DNA of 64,000 bases from SOJZ01 sp964556565 (GCA_964556565.1 CAZKWF010000002.1:99512-163511), one strand, 5' to 3'; counted from the stretch's first letter, positions 50,778-60,389 are shown. Numbers and translations: made by a program. The notes: generated by a model from the sequence alone, not told the origin.

Positions 50778-50843
50778 ATGAATGAGGAAAGGGAATGGGA
50801 AGAGGAATGGGAAGAAGAAGATGATGAAGAAGAAGATTGGTAG
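50778..50843 (+). CDS. Acidic tryptophan-containing micro-protein (21 residues)
   Basis: The ORF has an ATG 6 nt after GGAGGTG (50765-50771), a near-perfect archaeal Shine-Dalgarno, with a TATA box in place upstream. The product begins MNEEREWEEEWEEE and ends DDEEEDW: 15 Asp/Glu and three Trp at regular intervals. Composition resembles the 15-codon acidic micro-ORF at 22458-22505. It may be a protein-binding acidic peptide or a DNA mimic; no family is recognised. Signals here are strong enough that I consider it translated. Confidence 0.65.
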   Translation: MNEEREWEEEWEEEDDEEEDW

Positions 50844-51080
50844 GAAAAAAGGGAAAGGCATGAAATAAAAGCAAAACACACTAGGTAGAGTTTCTTTCAG
50901 TCTTTTTATGAATTCTCTTTTTCGAAAAACTTCATGTAATTTTCGTGATTTTAGGGTTTCTATTTTTCCGAGTTTCAGGGCATTTTCCCTGAACTTAAAT
51001 ACCTTGCTGAGAATATTATATCAAACTAGTTTCAAATAGACTCGGGTTTTCTTTGCAGACGCCCGAGCTAGAAAGGATAA

Positions 51081-51596
51081 ATGACAATCTTGTTAGACAA
51101 AATGAGAATAACTGCTCGCTCTAAAAAACGTGTGGGGTTCACTAGAAATCACATAAGTTTCTACACGAAATATGCCGTGGTTGTCTTCAATACCTTGAGA
51201 AAACCTTTGTTTCACAAGTTTCTTAATTGGGTGTTAAGAAAAGAAAGAATAGAGAAACATAAGGTCCAGGATGTTCAAATCAGGATGTTCCCGTTGAGAA
51301 AAGAGAATGGAAATGGACTTGCCGGAAAGTGTAATAGTGAAGGAAAAATTCTCCTATATCCAAGGAGACTCGAGTTTTGTCGAAAAAAGATGCGAGGACT
51401 TGGCATGGAAAACCTTGACTTTTACATTAAGAGCAGAGCTAGGGCTACTTTGATACATGAGCTTCTGCACCTAAAATACGCAAGTGACGAAGAAAAAGTC
51501 AGAGAACTTACAAAAAAATACTTTAACATATTTACTAAGCATAAACGTTCAAAAAACTCAGATTTGCACAACATTACGAAAATGTTGTTCGCGTAG
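51081..51596 (+). CDS. Small HExxH metallopeptidase-like protein
   Basis: A 171-residue basic protein with the zinc-binding motif 'ATLIHELLHLKYASDEEKVREL' (H126, E127, H130; a third ligand probably E137/E138). Upstream, 'GLAGKCNSEGKILLYPRRLEFC' is the edge-strand region typical of minimal gluzincin/SprT-like folds. No signal peptide or membrane helix. The substrate is unknown; such proteins include DNA-protein crosslink proteases, but nothing proves this here. Confidence 0.7.
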   Translation: MTILLDKMRITARSKKRVGFTRNHISFYTKYAVVVFNTLRKPLFHKFLNWVLRKERIEKHKVQDVQIRMFPLRKENGNGLAGKCNSEGKILLYPRRLEFCRKKMRGLGMENLDFYIKSRARATLIHELLHLKYASDEEKVRELTKKYFNIFTKHKRSKNSDLHNITKMLFA

Positions 51597-51872
51597 TAGA
51601 AAATGTATGCGTGCATGTTATTATCCAATATCAGTTACTAAGCCAGAAGGCATAAGAATTCTTTCGCTTGCTAGTGACTGGCTTTGGTGATGTTAAACAT
51701 CTAATCCCTTGATAAGCCAAAAGAGTGTGTGCATGCACAGCCTTAAGGCTTAATTCTGTCTGCCCCCCCATATAGGCATATCAATTGACGTAAATCTAAG
51801 CTTGGCATTGGACTTCGGGGGATGTCTCCACTGCAATCAGATTAATTCCAATCTGCTAAATTTTTGCATGCA

Positions 51873-52655
51873 CTATTTTTGTTCAATAATTTTCATGTAG
51901 GCAATCGTAGCTGCTGTAACGAATATTGCTGAGAAAACAACTAGGTTTCTTATCATATCAATTGCAAAAGGCGGGTTACCCAAGAGAAAGGCTCTAATCA
52001 GGTTTGCACCGTTGCTTAAAGGGTTGAGTTCAGCTAGCACTACCAAGGGCTGTGGCATTATTCCCTCTTGACCAAGCGTCTGTATCAGCGACAGTGGATA
52101 GAAAATACTACTGCAGAAAAAGAGCACATAATATATCAAACCTCTTACAGTGATGAATTTTTCAAAGCTAGATATGGAAACTGCAGCAGCTATGCTTACA
52201 CCTGAAATTCCTGTCGCCAACAGAAATAGAGCACCTAGAATTATGAAGAGTTGCAGAAGTGAGGGGAAACCAACGATAAGAAAAGTGGTCAAAAGTAGTG
52301 GCGTCATATACATCATTCCTCTCAATCCACCTGCTAGCAATCTACCTAAAGCGAGCTCCAAACGTGTAATTGGAAGGCTGAGCATGTAATGGTGAATTTG
52401 GCGCCGTACTTCCATGTTAATCTCTCGACCAATCATAAAAGCCGAGGCAAATAAGCCAACAACCGTGACGCCTGGAGCGAAAAAGCTGAAGTAGCTTTTG
52501 ATCTGCTCAGCTATCTCAGGACTCAACATCTGATCATATACAACTGCCATTATCAGCAAGTCTGCAAGATTCATGCTTATCAGACCTGCCAGCCACCACT
52601 TATAGCGGAAAAAGTTTCTAAAATCATGTTCAATCAAATGAAGAATCGCTTTCAT
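51873..52655 (-). CDS. ABC-2 exporter permease (second subunit)
   Basis: A 260-residue protein with about six membrane helices ('WWLAGLISMNLADLLIMAVVYDQML', 'FAPGVTVVGLFASAFMIGREINMEVRRQIHHYMLSLPITRLELALGR'). It starts 1 nt after the preceding permease stop and resembles it, implying a heterodimeric membrane part with the ATPase at 53442-54407. Confidence 0.88.
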   Translation of the reverse strand: MKAILHLIEHDFRNFFRYKWWLAGLISMNLADLLIMAVVYDQMLSPEIAEQIKSYFSFFAPGVTVVGLFASAFMIGREINMEVRRQIHHYMLSLPITRLELALGRLLAGGLRGMMYMTPLLLTTFLIVGFPSLLQLFIILGALFLLATGISGVSIAAAVSISSFEKFITVRGLIYYVLFFCSSIFYPLSLIQTLGQEGIMPQPLVVLAELNPLSNGANLIRAFLLGNPPFAIDMIRNLVVFSAIFVTAATIAYMKIIEQK

Positions 52656-53426
52656 CTATTGCCAACCTCCACCTTCAAGTCGTTTCTCATAAAATGTGAC
52701 GCCGACAAACGTGAATATGAAGAAGAATATGACAATACCTATTATCGCTGCTAAAGGCATAGGAGACATGGTCAAGTATCTTTCTATTCCTGTACCCCAA
52801 CGGAACAAGTCAGAAGCATAAGTAACTGGATTGAATTGTGAAAATGTTGCATACGCTTGATTTGCGTCTTGAACAAAAGCTTGAGGATACATTGTAGTGC
52901 TTAGTCGAATTATAAGGGCACTTAAGACTCCCATGAAAATATCAAACCGGTCACCTGACTTCAACGTAACTGCGATCGTAATGCTCATCCCCGAGATACC
53001 AAAAGCAAACAAAAAGAGCGCTGAAAAGGCAACAAGAAGGTTAAGCGGGTTCGCAAGTCCAATTATAAATAGTGTAATTGCGATAATTGGACCTACAAGA
53101 ATGAAACTTCGTATTCCACCGCCAATAGATCTCCCCAAAACAAGTTCCTTGCGGGAAACAGGGAGACTTAGCAGATACTCGAAAACACCGTGTTCAGCTT
53201 CTTCAAAAATATCATATCCAATGAATACAGAGGCAGAATATAGCATCATTATTACAACACCTGCAACATAAAACTCAAAATAGATATCTGCCAACTCAGG
53301 TACAACCATGCGAGAAGCAATTAAACCAAAGAAAGCAACCTGCGCAGCAAACCATATTGTACGCAAGATTATGATGAATTTAAATTGTATGAACCTGCGC
53401 AGATCTCTTTCAATGACTAGTAGCAA
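52656..53426 (-). CDS. ABC-2 exporter permease (first subunit)
   Basis: A 256-residue protein with about six membrane helices and the motif 'FEEAEHGVFEYLLSLPVSRKELVLGRSIGGGIRSF' shared with its neighbour. It starts 15 nt after the ATPase gene. Together the three genes encode an exporter of the DrrAB or Nod type; the substrate is unknown. Confidence 0.88.
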   Translation of the reverse strand: MLLVIERDLRRFIQFKFIIILRTIWFAAQVAFFGLIASRMVVPELADIYFEFYVAGVVIMMLYSASVFIGYDIFEEAEHGVFEYLLSLPVSRKELVLGRSIGGGIRSFILVGPIIAITLFIIGLANPLNLLVAFSALFLFAFGISGMSITIAVTLKSGDRFDIFMGVLSALIIRLSTTMYPQAFVQDANQAYATFSQFNPVTYASDLFRWGTGIERYLTMSPMPLAAIIGIVIFFFIFTFVGVTFYEKRLEGGGWQ

Positions 53427-53441
53427 TTTCCTCGTCTTTTT

Positions 53442-54407
53442 TCACCTTGAATTGCCCTTTTGCTCTGCTTCCTCGATAGTCAATCCCGTATAATGAACAA
53501 AAACGTCATCAAGCGATGGTTCGCTCATACGAATCGAAGAAATCAGTAACCCTGCATTCGAAAACAGGTTCATAACATGTGGGACAACTTTCTCCACCTT
53601 GTTAAGATGAATTCTCAGGTCATCTGGCTTCACCACTACTACTTCCACTACTTCTTTTAAACCCTTCAATTCATCCAGAACATTCTTGCTCACTTTCTTT
53701 TCAAGTTGAACCTCGACAACATCTCCTCCAAGAATGCTGTCCTTCAATGTTTTGGGCGTATCGCACACTAACATCTTGCCTTTGTGCATAATTCCAACAC
53801 GGTCAGAAAGTACATCTGCTTCGTAAAGCTCATTAGTGGCCAAGATTATGGTGGAGCCTTCATCTCGTAGTTCTCGAATCATATTCCAAATTTTGTGTTT
53901 GCCAACAACATCGATTTGAGAAGTAGGTTCGTCAATGAATGCGATTTTGGGTCTTTGAATCAGAATCTTGGCAACTTCAACACGTTTCTTCATCCCACCA
54001 GAAAGACCATGAATCCTTTTCCGCCTATGATCCCACATATTAACATGTTCCAACGTCTGCTTGACTCTTCGTTTCCGCTCTTGCGTTGAAAGACCACAGA
54101 CTTTCGCGTGCCAATTCAGGACGTCCCATGGCGTGCTGACCCACATAAGTTTAGGGTCTTGAAAGCAAATACCAATCAGCTTTCTCACATCATCCGGGTT
54201 TTTTCTTATATCATAACCACCCACGACTGCTGTTCCATTGGTCGGCTTAATCACGGTTGAAAGCATAAGAACAGTTGTTGTCTTTCCAGCGCCGTTAGGA
54301 CCCAACAATCCAAAGATTTCTCTCTCATCAATACTCAAACTGAGTTTGTCCACTGCCACCAAGTCCTCGAAACGCTTTGTCAAATCGATCGTCTGAATAA
54401 TAGCCAC
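53442..54407 (-). CDS. ABC exporter ATP-binding protein
   Basis: A 321-residue ATPase: Walker A 'GPNGAGKTTTVLML', Q-loop 'GICFQDPKLMWV', signature 'GLSGGMKKRVEVAKIL', Walker B 'IAFIDEPTSQIDV' and a C-terminal DrrA-like extension ('EVQLEKKVSKNVLDELKGLKEVVEV'). The H-loop reads 'LATNELYEAD', so Asn replaces the usual switch His. This could weaken hydrolysis. Confidence 0.9.
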   Translation of the reverse strand: MAIIQTIDLTKRFEDLVAVDKLSLSIDEREIFGLLGPNGAGKTTTVLMLSTVIKPTNGTAVVGGYDIRKNPDDVRKLIGICFQDPKLMWVSTPWDVLNWHAKVCGLSTQERKRRVKQTLEHVNMWDHRRKRIHGLSGGMKKRVEVAKILIQRPKIAFIDEPTSQIDVVGKHKIWNMIRELRDEGSTIILATNELYEADVLSDRVGIMHKGKMLVCDTPKTLKDSILGGDVVEVQLEKKVSKNVLDELKGLKEVVEVVVVKPDDLRIHLNKVEKVVPHVMNLFSNAGLLISSIRMSEPSLDDVFVHYTGLTIEEAEQKGNSR

Positions 54408-54603
54408 TAGCGTATCCTCATTAGCCTGCGAGTTTTTTGGAGCATAATAATGAAGAGGACTAGTGGATAAGCATATCGACTTTCACGACGCCTATACAGC
54501 GGATTAATCAAAGGCTGCTTCTCTGTCTATGTCCCAAAAATATACATGCATGAAGAATTACGGTCTTCTCTCACCTTTTTTCTGGTCTTTTCGCACGCAA
54601 ACA

Positions 54604-55926
54604 CTAACGAATCTTAACATACTTGTACGCTTCAGTCATATTCTCAAAGCAAAAATGAACCTTCTGGAAATCTTTCCGAAACTCAACGACATCCTTCTTC
54701 ACTTTATTCACGTCTTCCTTGTCAATGACAACTCTTTTCATAAACTCCGCAATCTCAGCCATCTCACTTTCCTTCATTCCTAACCTCGTAACCTCACTAG
54801 TTCCTAAGCGAATGCCGCCAGGATGCATAAAATGACGCCCAGCTTTAATGTCCCAAGGAAGCAGATTTCGATTCAAAATGACATTAGCCTTCTCTAACTC
54901 ACCCTCCAAGGTACCCCCGTCACCATACTTTGTAATATCAACTAGAACCACATGTGACTCGGTGAAGCCCTTGTGCTCTGCCAAAACATCAAAACCACGC
55001 TCGAACAAAGCCTGACCCAAAGCTTTCGAATTCTTAACAACCTGCCTAACATACTCCTTGCCAAATTCAAGCAGCTCAGCACAAGCTATAGCAACTCCAG
55101 CTACAGCGTGAAGATGATGATTACTCGAAAGCCCAGGAAAAGTCGCCCGCTTAATCCTATCCGCATACCGATCCCAAGACAAAACACCACCATGCTGAGG
55201 ACCAAACAACGTCTTATGAGTACTCAACGTAACAACATCAGCCCCTTCCCTCAAAGGATCCTGAAAACACCCTCCACCAATCAAACCAGCCACATGAGCC
55301 GCATCATACGCCACTGTGGCTCCCACATCGCGAAACGTATCAGCCAACTCCCGCACAGGATGTGGAAACGGAAAAACACTGGCACCAAACATCACCAACT
55401 TAGGAGCCTTTCCCTTCTCCACAAGCTTCCTAACCCTCTCCTTCGTCCTATCAACATCAATATTCAACTCCTTATGATCTAAGGCAAGGTATTCCACCAC
55501 CAAGTCGCAAACAGCCCCAGCAGTTCCCCCAAACTTCTTCTTCCCCGTGCTAATGTGGCCCCCACAAGGAATAGGTAAAGCCATCATGACATCGCTTGGG
55601 TCTGTGAACGCCGTATAAAGCACCAAATTCGAAACAACACCCGATATCGGGCGGACATCAACAAATTCCGCCTTGAACAATTTCTTCATCAGCTCAATAC
55701 AAAGAAGCTCCACTCGATCAATATACACACATCCCGCGTACACGCGCTCTTCAGGCCAGCCTTCTGCATATCGATTTCCAAAATCGGTTACTAATGCCTC
55801 ACGCACAGCTGGGCTTGGCACATTCTCACTTGCAATCAGCGGAACCGCCTCTCTGAACCATCTATGATGCTGCTGAAGGAGCCCAAACGTTCTGTCATAA
55901 TACTCACGAGCAGACGTCATAAACAC
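54604..55926 (-). CDS. glyA: Serine hydroxymethyltransferase
   Basis: A 440-residue fold-type I PLP enzyme: 'PLIASENVPSPAVREALVTDFGNRYAEG', 'VDVRPISGVVSNLVLYTAF', 'AYDAAHVAGLIGGG' and the PLP lysine in 'VTLSTHKTLFGPQHGG'. It interconverts serine and glycine using a folate or methanopterin carrier. Kbl and Tdh, which make glycine from threonine, are encoded 6 kb away. Confidence 0.94.
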   Translation of the reverse strand: MFMTSAREYYDRTFGLLQQHHRWFREAVPLIASENVPSPAVREALVTDFGNRYAEGWPEERVYAGCVYIDRVELLCIELMKKLFKAEFVDVRPISGVVSNLVLYTAFTDPSDVMMALPIPCGGHISTGKKKFGGTAGAVCDLVVEYLALDHKELNIDVDRTKERVRKLVEKGKAPKLVMFGASVFPFPHPVRELADTFRDVGATVAYDAAHVAGLIGGGCFQDPLREGADVVTLSTHKTLFGPQHGGVLSWDRYADRIKRATFPGLSSNHHLHAVAGVAIACAELLEFGKEYVRQVVKNSKALGQALFERGFDVLAEHKGFTESHVVLVDITKYGDGGTLEGELEKANVILNRNLLPWDIKAGRHFMHPGGIRLGTSEVTRLGMKESEMAEIAEFMKRVVIDKEDVNKVKKDVVEFRKDFQKVHFCFENMTEAYKYVKIR

Positions 55927-56041
55927 ACCTCAACCTCATATCAACCTTAACAAAAATAAAACCTTTGGAATGGACATAACTTTAATTAAAGGGTAGCCAT
56001 CCAGCTTATAACCAAAAGAACCAAGCCTGAGGCCGTCATTA

Positions 56042-56236
56042 ATGAGTAGCGGACGAAAGAAAAAACGCGAGAAAAAGGCACCTATGCCGATGCAAAGTGC
56101 TGGTTTGCTTCGATTCTTTGAAGAGGAAACTCGTGGCGTAAAAGTAAGACCCGAGATAATTATGATCTTAACAGTAGCATTGGTAGTGTTTGCTATCTTG
56201 CTGAAAATGGGTATTTTTCCAGGTCTTCCTCCCTAG
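56042..56236 (+). CDS. Preprotein translocase subunit Sec61-beta
   Basis: A 64-residue tail-anchored protein: basic N-terminus ('MSSGRKKKREKKAPMPMQSAGLLRFFEEET') and one C-terminal membrane helix ('PEIIMILTVALVVFAILLKMGIF'). The 'APMPMQSAGLLRFFEEE' stretch is the archaeal SecG/Sec61-beta signature. Confidence 0.94.
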   Translation: MSSGRKKKREKKAPMPMQSAGLLRFFEEETRGVKVRPEIIMILTVALVVFAILLKMGIFPGLPP

Positions 56237-56280
56237 TGTTTGCAACGTTTCGCAGTCTGGAAAACGAGATAATACTGAAA

Positions 56281-56571
56281 CTATTTACTTCTGTGCAAAA
56301 CTTCGATACGTTGAACAGAGTTCAAATTGACAAAAATCTCGCTTCTTTTCTCTTTGCTCACAACCTGCGGCACTGGTTGCGCTATCGTGGACCGCAATGT
56401 TATCACGTCAGCGTCAGAAAGCCAAATTCCCGGCGGTTGTCGCGTAACTGCAACTAGCGTTCCTTCAAATCCATACGAAGCATCTAAAATCGCTGCTATT
56501 CGTCGACCTATGTTTCGTTCAAGCATGTGAAATATCGTTGGAGGTAGTCCAGTCTGAGACATTGCAACCAC
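56281..56571 (-). CDS. LSm-like domain protein
   Basis: A 96-residue protein with a beta-barrel pattern reminiscent of Sm/LSm folds: 'MLERNIGRRIAAILDASYGFEGTLVAVTRQPPGIWLSDADVITL...EIFVNLNSVQRIEV', with Sm1-like and Sm2-like halves. ATG 56526 (residue 16) is an alternative start. It may bind RNA; the family assignment is tentative. Confidence 0.6.
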   Translation of the reverse strand: MVAMSQTGLPPTIFHMLERNIGRRIAAILDASYGFEGTLVAVTRQPPGIWLSDADVITLRSTIAQPVPQVVSKEKRSEIFVNLNSVQRIEVLHRSK

Positions 56572-56664
56572 TATAATGTTGTGATATTCAAGAATAAAAC
56601 TTTATCCTACCTTCTAGGCTGTTAAACATCAAGGGCTTCTGTAAATGATGAAGAACTCATCAGG

Positions 56665-56910
56665 TCATATAAACATGCGTCTAATGTATCCCGCATATAT
56701 GTTGAAGGTGATTACTCCGTTTACTGAGCGTGTTCGAATTCCTGTCATTTCGCTAATCTGTCTAACTGTTAAAGGTTTTTGTGATCTATGTAATGAACGA
56801 AAGATTTTTTCCGTGTAACCTTTATACGTCGGAGTGTCTTGTAAATAAAACTCGCCCTTGGTGCATCTCCTTTCTCCTTCCTTCGTTAAAGTATACTTAT
56901 ACCTTAACAT
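56665..56910 (-). CDS. Small winged-helix-like protein
   Basis: An 81-residue protein with helix-turn-helix-like 'EKIFRSLHRSQKPLTVRQISEMTGIRTRSVNGVITFNIYAGYIRRMFI'. Arg-rich recognition helix. It is likely a small DNA-binding protein. I do not recognise a family. It is divergent from the DUF2070 gene. Confidence 0.6.
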   Translation of the reverse strand: MLRYKYTLTKEGERRCTKGEFYLQDTPTYKGYTEKIFRSLHRSQKPLTVRQISEMTGIRTRSVNGVITFNIYAGYIRRMFI

Positions 56911-57056
56911 ATCTAGACCAGCTTGGGAGCCTGTCTACATAATAATCTAACCTGACTTTATTTAAAAGTTATGAAGAAAATCTCTACTGAGTGTCGAGCA
57001 CCTGAAATTTCAGCATTGAATACCTTCTAGGTTACCGTTTTGCAACCCCAATCTTT

Positions 57057-58928
57057 TTGAACTCATATTTTACAGTTTATGAACACGTTATAGGGATGCT
57101 CAACATGGTTTCTGACAGGTCACTGGATGGGTACATAGGTAAGGCGACTAAGCGCTACTCATCATTGTTTACACTTCCATCTCGAAGAAAGATTATTCTT
57201 TCACTATGTATATTATGCATATTCGGCAGCGTTCTAGTAATCTTGCCATTGTCTTTTTCCTACTATGGACTTACGCTAGGCTTGATGTTTGGCGCATCTT
57301 TCTTTTTCATTGTTGTATTATCTGATTTCACAATTACTCAGAGTTGTATGAAAACAGACCATATTTTTAATTTGAGACGTTGCTTGGGCCTCTCTTTTTC
57401 TTCCAGCCTACTATGGTTTGGATTGATTTTTCTCGGCGACATCGTCAGCGTTTTTTCTGGAAATTCAGATCTTTGGATCAAGTTTTTCCTTTTCGGTTAT
57501 TGCGTAGCATTGATTCTTCGTTTGCTAGTCTTTTCTACAGCCTCAATTGCTGACCGTGGAAGAGCTATCCTTTCTTCTCTTCTGCAGCCCACATTATGTA
57601 TTATCCCTATTCTTTTCATGAACTCGGTGATAAAATACGATTTGACTTCCCTTTTCATCTTCTTCTCGCTTTCCATTCCAATCGCTGTGCTGACGGTTTT
57701 TCTTTTCACTTTCCTTCTAAATCGCGTCGGCAAAAAAACCCTGGGGATACCTTCTCTTCCTCTCTTCAAGGCATTTCTAGTAAATTGGACAGAAGATATT
57801 AACGCGCCTCTTGAAAGATTCTTTGAGAGACTTGGCAATGAAAGAGACATAAGGTTTTCTTTACTAGCGTTCAAGAGTGATGAGAGAATAAAAGCTGTGA
57901 TTGTTGTTCCAGAGTGTCATCCGGGGCCGTTCAGAAATGTTGGCAGTAGCCTTCTCCCCTATATGATTCAAGGCGCGCTAGAAGATAAATTGCAGTGTGT
58001 AGCTTCAATACCTCACGGATTACTTGGGCACGATTTCGACCTTTCCTCTCAGCTTCAAAGTCGAAAAGTTGTAGAAGGCATTCTTTCTCACATGGATTTT
58101 TCTCACTTCAACCATGAGGTTACTCCTTTCATTCGAATTCGAAAAGGCGGAGCGAGTGCAAGTTGCCAAATATTTGGGGATTGTGCTTTTGTTACGTTAA
58201 CCATGGCGCCTAAAACTATGGAAGATTTACCTCAAAGATTAGCGTCATCTATTGTTGGTGAGGCTGAGAACCGAGGGCTGGCTTCCACAATAGTCGTTGA
58301 TGCCCATAACAGCATAAATGGGCCCTTTGAACTTGACGAAGCAATACGATCTCTTAGAAAAGTTGCAGTGACGAGTCTTGAGGAAGCGCTTTCAGCTAAA
58401 CGATCTTCATTTGAAGTAGGAGCTGCAAAGGGGGTTCCTAAAGAGTTCAGCGTTAAGGAAGGTATGGGGCCCGGGGGAATAAGCGTGATCGTAACGAAGG
58501 TGGGTGACCAGAAAACCGCATATGTGACCATTGACGGAAACAACATGATGTCTGGGCTACGAGAGAAGATTCTTGCAATGCTTCAGGAAATCGGCATCGT
58601 TGATGGAGAAATTCTCACTACCGACACGCATGTCGTGACTGGTGTTGTGCCAACCGCCCGTGGCTATTACCCTATTGGCCAAGCGATAGATCATACAAAG
58701 CTAATCAGTTACATTAGGGAGGTTGCGGCAAAAGCATTAGATGATTTGACGCCAGCAGAAGTGTCGAGGCTCACAGGCACGGTTCCAAACGTCAAGGTTA
58801 TTGGAGAAAGACCCATAGCAGACTTATGTCTCCTTGTCGACGAATCGATGAAACAAGCCAAAAGACTGGCGGTTTCTCTCTTTTCGGCAGCTGCTATTCT
58901 TTTGATTGGGCTGCTTGTGCTTCTTTAA
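57057..58928 (+). CDS. DUF2070 family membrane protein
   Basis: A 623-residue protein. The first 220 residues hold about six or seven membrane helices. A large cytosolic domain follows ('VVPECHPGPFRNVGSSLLPYMI', 'VDAHNSINGPFELDEAIRSL', 'VTIDGNNMMSGLREKIL', 'TTDTHVVTGVVPTARGYYPIG'), and a last C-terminal helix closes it. The His/Asp-rich motifs 'ECHPGPF', 'DAHNS' and 'DTHVVTG' suggest a metal-dependent enzymatic domain. This family is archaeal; its function is unknown. Confidence 0.88.
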   Translation: MNSYFTVYEHVIGMLNMVSDRSLDGYIGKATKRYSSLFTLPSRRKIILSLCILCIFGSVLVILPLSFSYYGLTLGLMFGASFFFIVVLSDFTITQSCMKTDHIFNLRRCLGLSFSSSLLWFGLIFLGDIVSVFSGNSDLWIKFFLFGYCVALILRLLVFSTASIADRGRAILSSLLQPTLCIIPILFMNSVIKYDLTSLFIFFSLSIPIAVLTVFLFTFLLNRVGKKTLGIPSLPLFKAFLVNWTEDINAPLERFFERLGNERDIRFSLLAFKSDERIKAVIVVPECHPGPFRNVGSSLLPYMIQGALEDKLQCVASIPHGLLGHDFDLSSQLQSRKVVEGILSHMDFSHFNHEVTPFIRIRKGGASASCQIFGDCAFVTLTMAPKTMEDLPQRLASSIVGEAENRGLASTIVVDAHNSINGPFELDEAIRSLRKVAVTSLEEALSAKRSSFEVGAAKGVPKEFSVKEGMGPGGISVIVTKVGDQKTAYVTIDGNNMMSGLREKILAMLQEIGIVDGEILTTDTHVVTGVVPTARGYYPIGQAIDHTKLISYIREVAAKALDDLTPAEVSRLTGTVPNVKVIGERPIADLCLLVDESMKQAKRLAVSLFSAAAILLIGLLVLL

Positions 58929-59052
58929 CTCATTAGTTTTCAAATCGGAGGCTAACACTAATATTGCTGGGCTCATATTTTCATTTCTACAACCGAAGGA
59001 AAACACGGTCTTAAAAAGGCTCATGGGTGAAGCGTGACAAGGTGATCATTAT

Positions 59053-59301
59053 ATGATTGCTCTGAAAACTTTACCAAAGGAAGAAAAAAGACGAAAAGGA
59101 ATGATCGTAATTAATGAGGAGTTATGTAAAGGGTGCACACTCTGTGTAAACGTCTGCCCTTTCCATCTTATTCAAATCGCGGATCACATCAGCTCTAAAG
59201 GCTACTATCCCGCAAAATTCGTTGATTTAGAAGGGAAGTGTACGGGATGTACTTTGTGTGCTATAATGTGCCCTGACGTTGCAATAGAAGTTTATCGGTA
59301 G
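59053..59301 (+). CDS. 2-oxoacid:ferredoxin oxidoreductase, delta (ferredoxin) subunit
   Basis: An 82-residue protein with two [4Fe-4S] motifs: 'CKGCTLCVNVCP' and 'CTGCTLCAIMCP'. It is the electron-carrying subunit of the four-gene complex encoded here. An internal Met (residue 17) is a shorter alternative start. The alpha subunit begins 20 nt downstream. Confidence 0.93.
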   Translation: MIALKTLPKEEKRRKGMIVINEELCKGCTLCVNVCPFHLIQIADHISSKGYYPAKFVDLEGKCTGCTLCAIMCPDVAIEVYR

Positions 59302-59321
59302 AAGAAGATGGAGGAAGGGAT

Positions 59322-60383
59322 ATGGGCAAGAAAACACTAATGACGGGAAACGAAGCCATAGCCGAAGCTGCGGTTCAAGCAGGGTGCAGACATTTTTTTG
59401 GCTATCCAATAACTCCGCAAAGCGAAATTCCTGAATACCTGTCGAAGCGGTTTCCTGAAGTTGGAGGCTGCTTCCTTCAAGCAGAAAGCGAAATAGCATC
59501 AATCTACATGGTTTTTGGGGCAGCGGGAGCTGGTGCAAGGGTGATGACCTCGTCTTCAAGCCCGGGGATCAGTCTAATGCAAGAAGGCATCTCCTATATT
59601 GCAGCTGCAGAGCTTCCATGCGTGATTGTTAACGTGATGCGAGGAGGTCCAGGATTAGGGGGGATTCAACCATCTCAGTCAGATTATCTTCAAGCAACTA
59701 AGGGAGGAGGGCATGGGGATTACCATGTACTTGTGCTTGCACCGTCTACGGTTCAAGAGGCTGCTGACCTAATGATGGAAGCTTTTGATTTAGCGGACAA
59801 ATACCGTAATCCAGTGATGATTTTGGGTGATGGTTTCTTGGGGCAGATGATCGAGCCGGTAGAGTTTAAGCGTAGGCCTTCTACTGATCGCCCAGTTAGG
59901 GATTGGATCATTACAGGCGCAAAAGGGCGAGCTCAAAACGTGGTGAAAAGCCTTTATCTTAAACCCGATGTTCTGGAACAACATAACCTGAAGCTTCATC
60001 GTAAATATCAAAAGATGATCAAAAATGAAAAGCGTGTCGAGACCTATCTAACAGAGGATGCACAAGTCGTCATCGTAGCCTTCGGGATGGCTGCAAGAAT
60101 AGCGAAGACAGCTATCAAAATTCTGCGTGAAAAAAATATCAAGGCGGGGTTAGTGAGACCAATCTCGCTTTTTCCCTTTCCTTATCAAACTCTTGAAAAA
60201 GTAGCTGAGAAAGTGGATAAGCTGCTGGTTGTTGAAATGAATTTAGGACAGATGATTGAGGATGTTAAACTCGGAGTTTGTGGGAAAGCAGAAGTTCATT
60301 TCTATGGTAGAGTCGGAGGTATGGTCCCAAGTTACGATGAAATCGTAGCTGAGGTAGAGAAAATCGTAAAGAAGAGGCGGTGA
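59322..60383 (+). CDS. 2-oxoacid:ferredoxin oxidoreductase, alpha subunit
   Basis: A 353-residue protein with 'GNEAIAEAAVQAGCRHFFGYPITPQSEIPEYL', 'QAESEIASIYMVFGAAGAGARVMTSSSSPGISLM' and 'RGGPGLGGIQPSQSDYLQATKGGGHGDYH'. The 'YPITPQSEI' motif is the substrate/TPP loop of the 2-oxoglutarate and branched-chain 2-oxoacid enzymes. Which 2-oxoacid it prefers is not certain. Confidence 0.93.
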   Translation: MGKKTLMTGNEAIAEAAVQAGCRHFFGYPITPQSEIPEYLSKRFPEVGGCFLQAESEIASIYMVFGAAGAGARVMTSSSSPGISLMQEGISYIAAAELPCVIVNVMRGGPGLGGIQPSQSDYLQATKGGGHGDYHVLVLAPSTVQEAADLMMEAFDLADKYRNPVMILGDGFLGQMIEPVEFKRRPSTDRPVRDWIITGAKGRAQNVVKSLYLKPDVLEQHNLKLHRKYQKMIKNEKRVETYLTEDAQVVIVAFGMAARIAKTAIKILREKNIKAGLVRPISLFPFPYQTLEKVAEKVDKLLVVEMNLGQMIEDVKLGVCGKAEVHFYGRVGGMVPSYDEIVAEVEKIVKKRR

Positions 60384-60389
60384 TCTGAG

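Larger units (their letters stand above)
50606..51873. repeat. Cluster of intergenic GCATGC-type motifs (right cluster)
   Basis: Copies at 50606-50615, 50685-50694, 51606-51617 (TATGCGTGCATG), 51726-51739 (TGTGTGCATGCACA) and 51864-51873 (TTGCATGCAC), with another at 54544-54551. They lie outside the coding frames, on both sides of the metallopeptidase gene. Confidence 0.55.
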
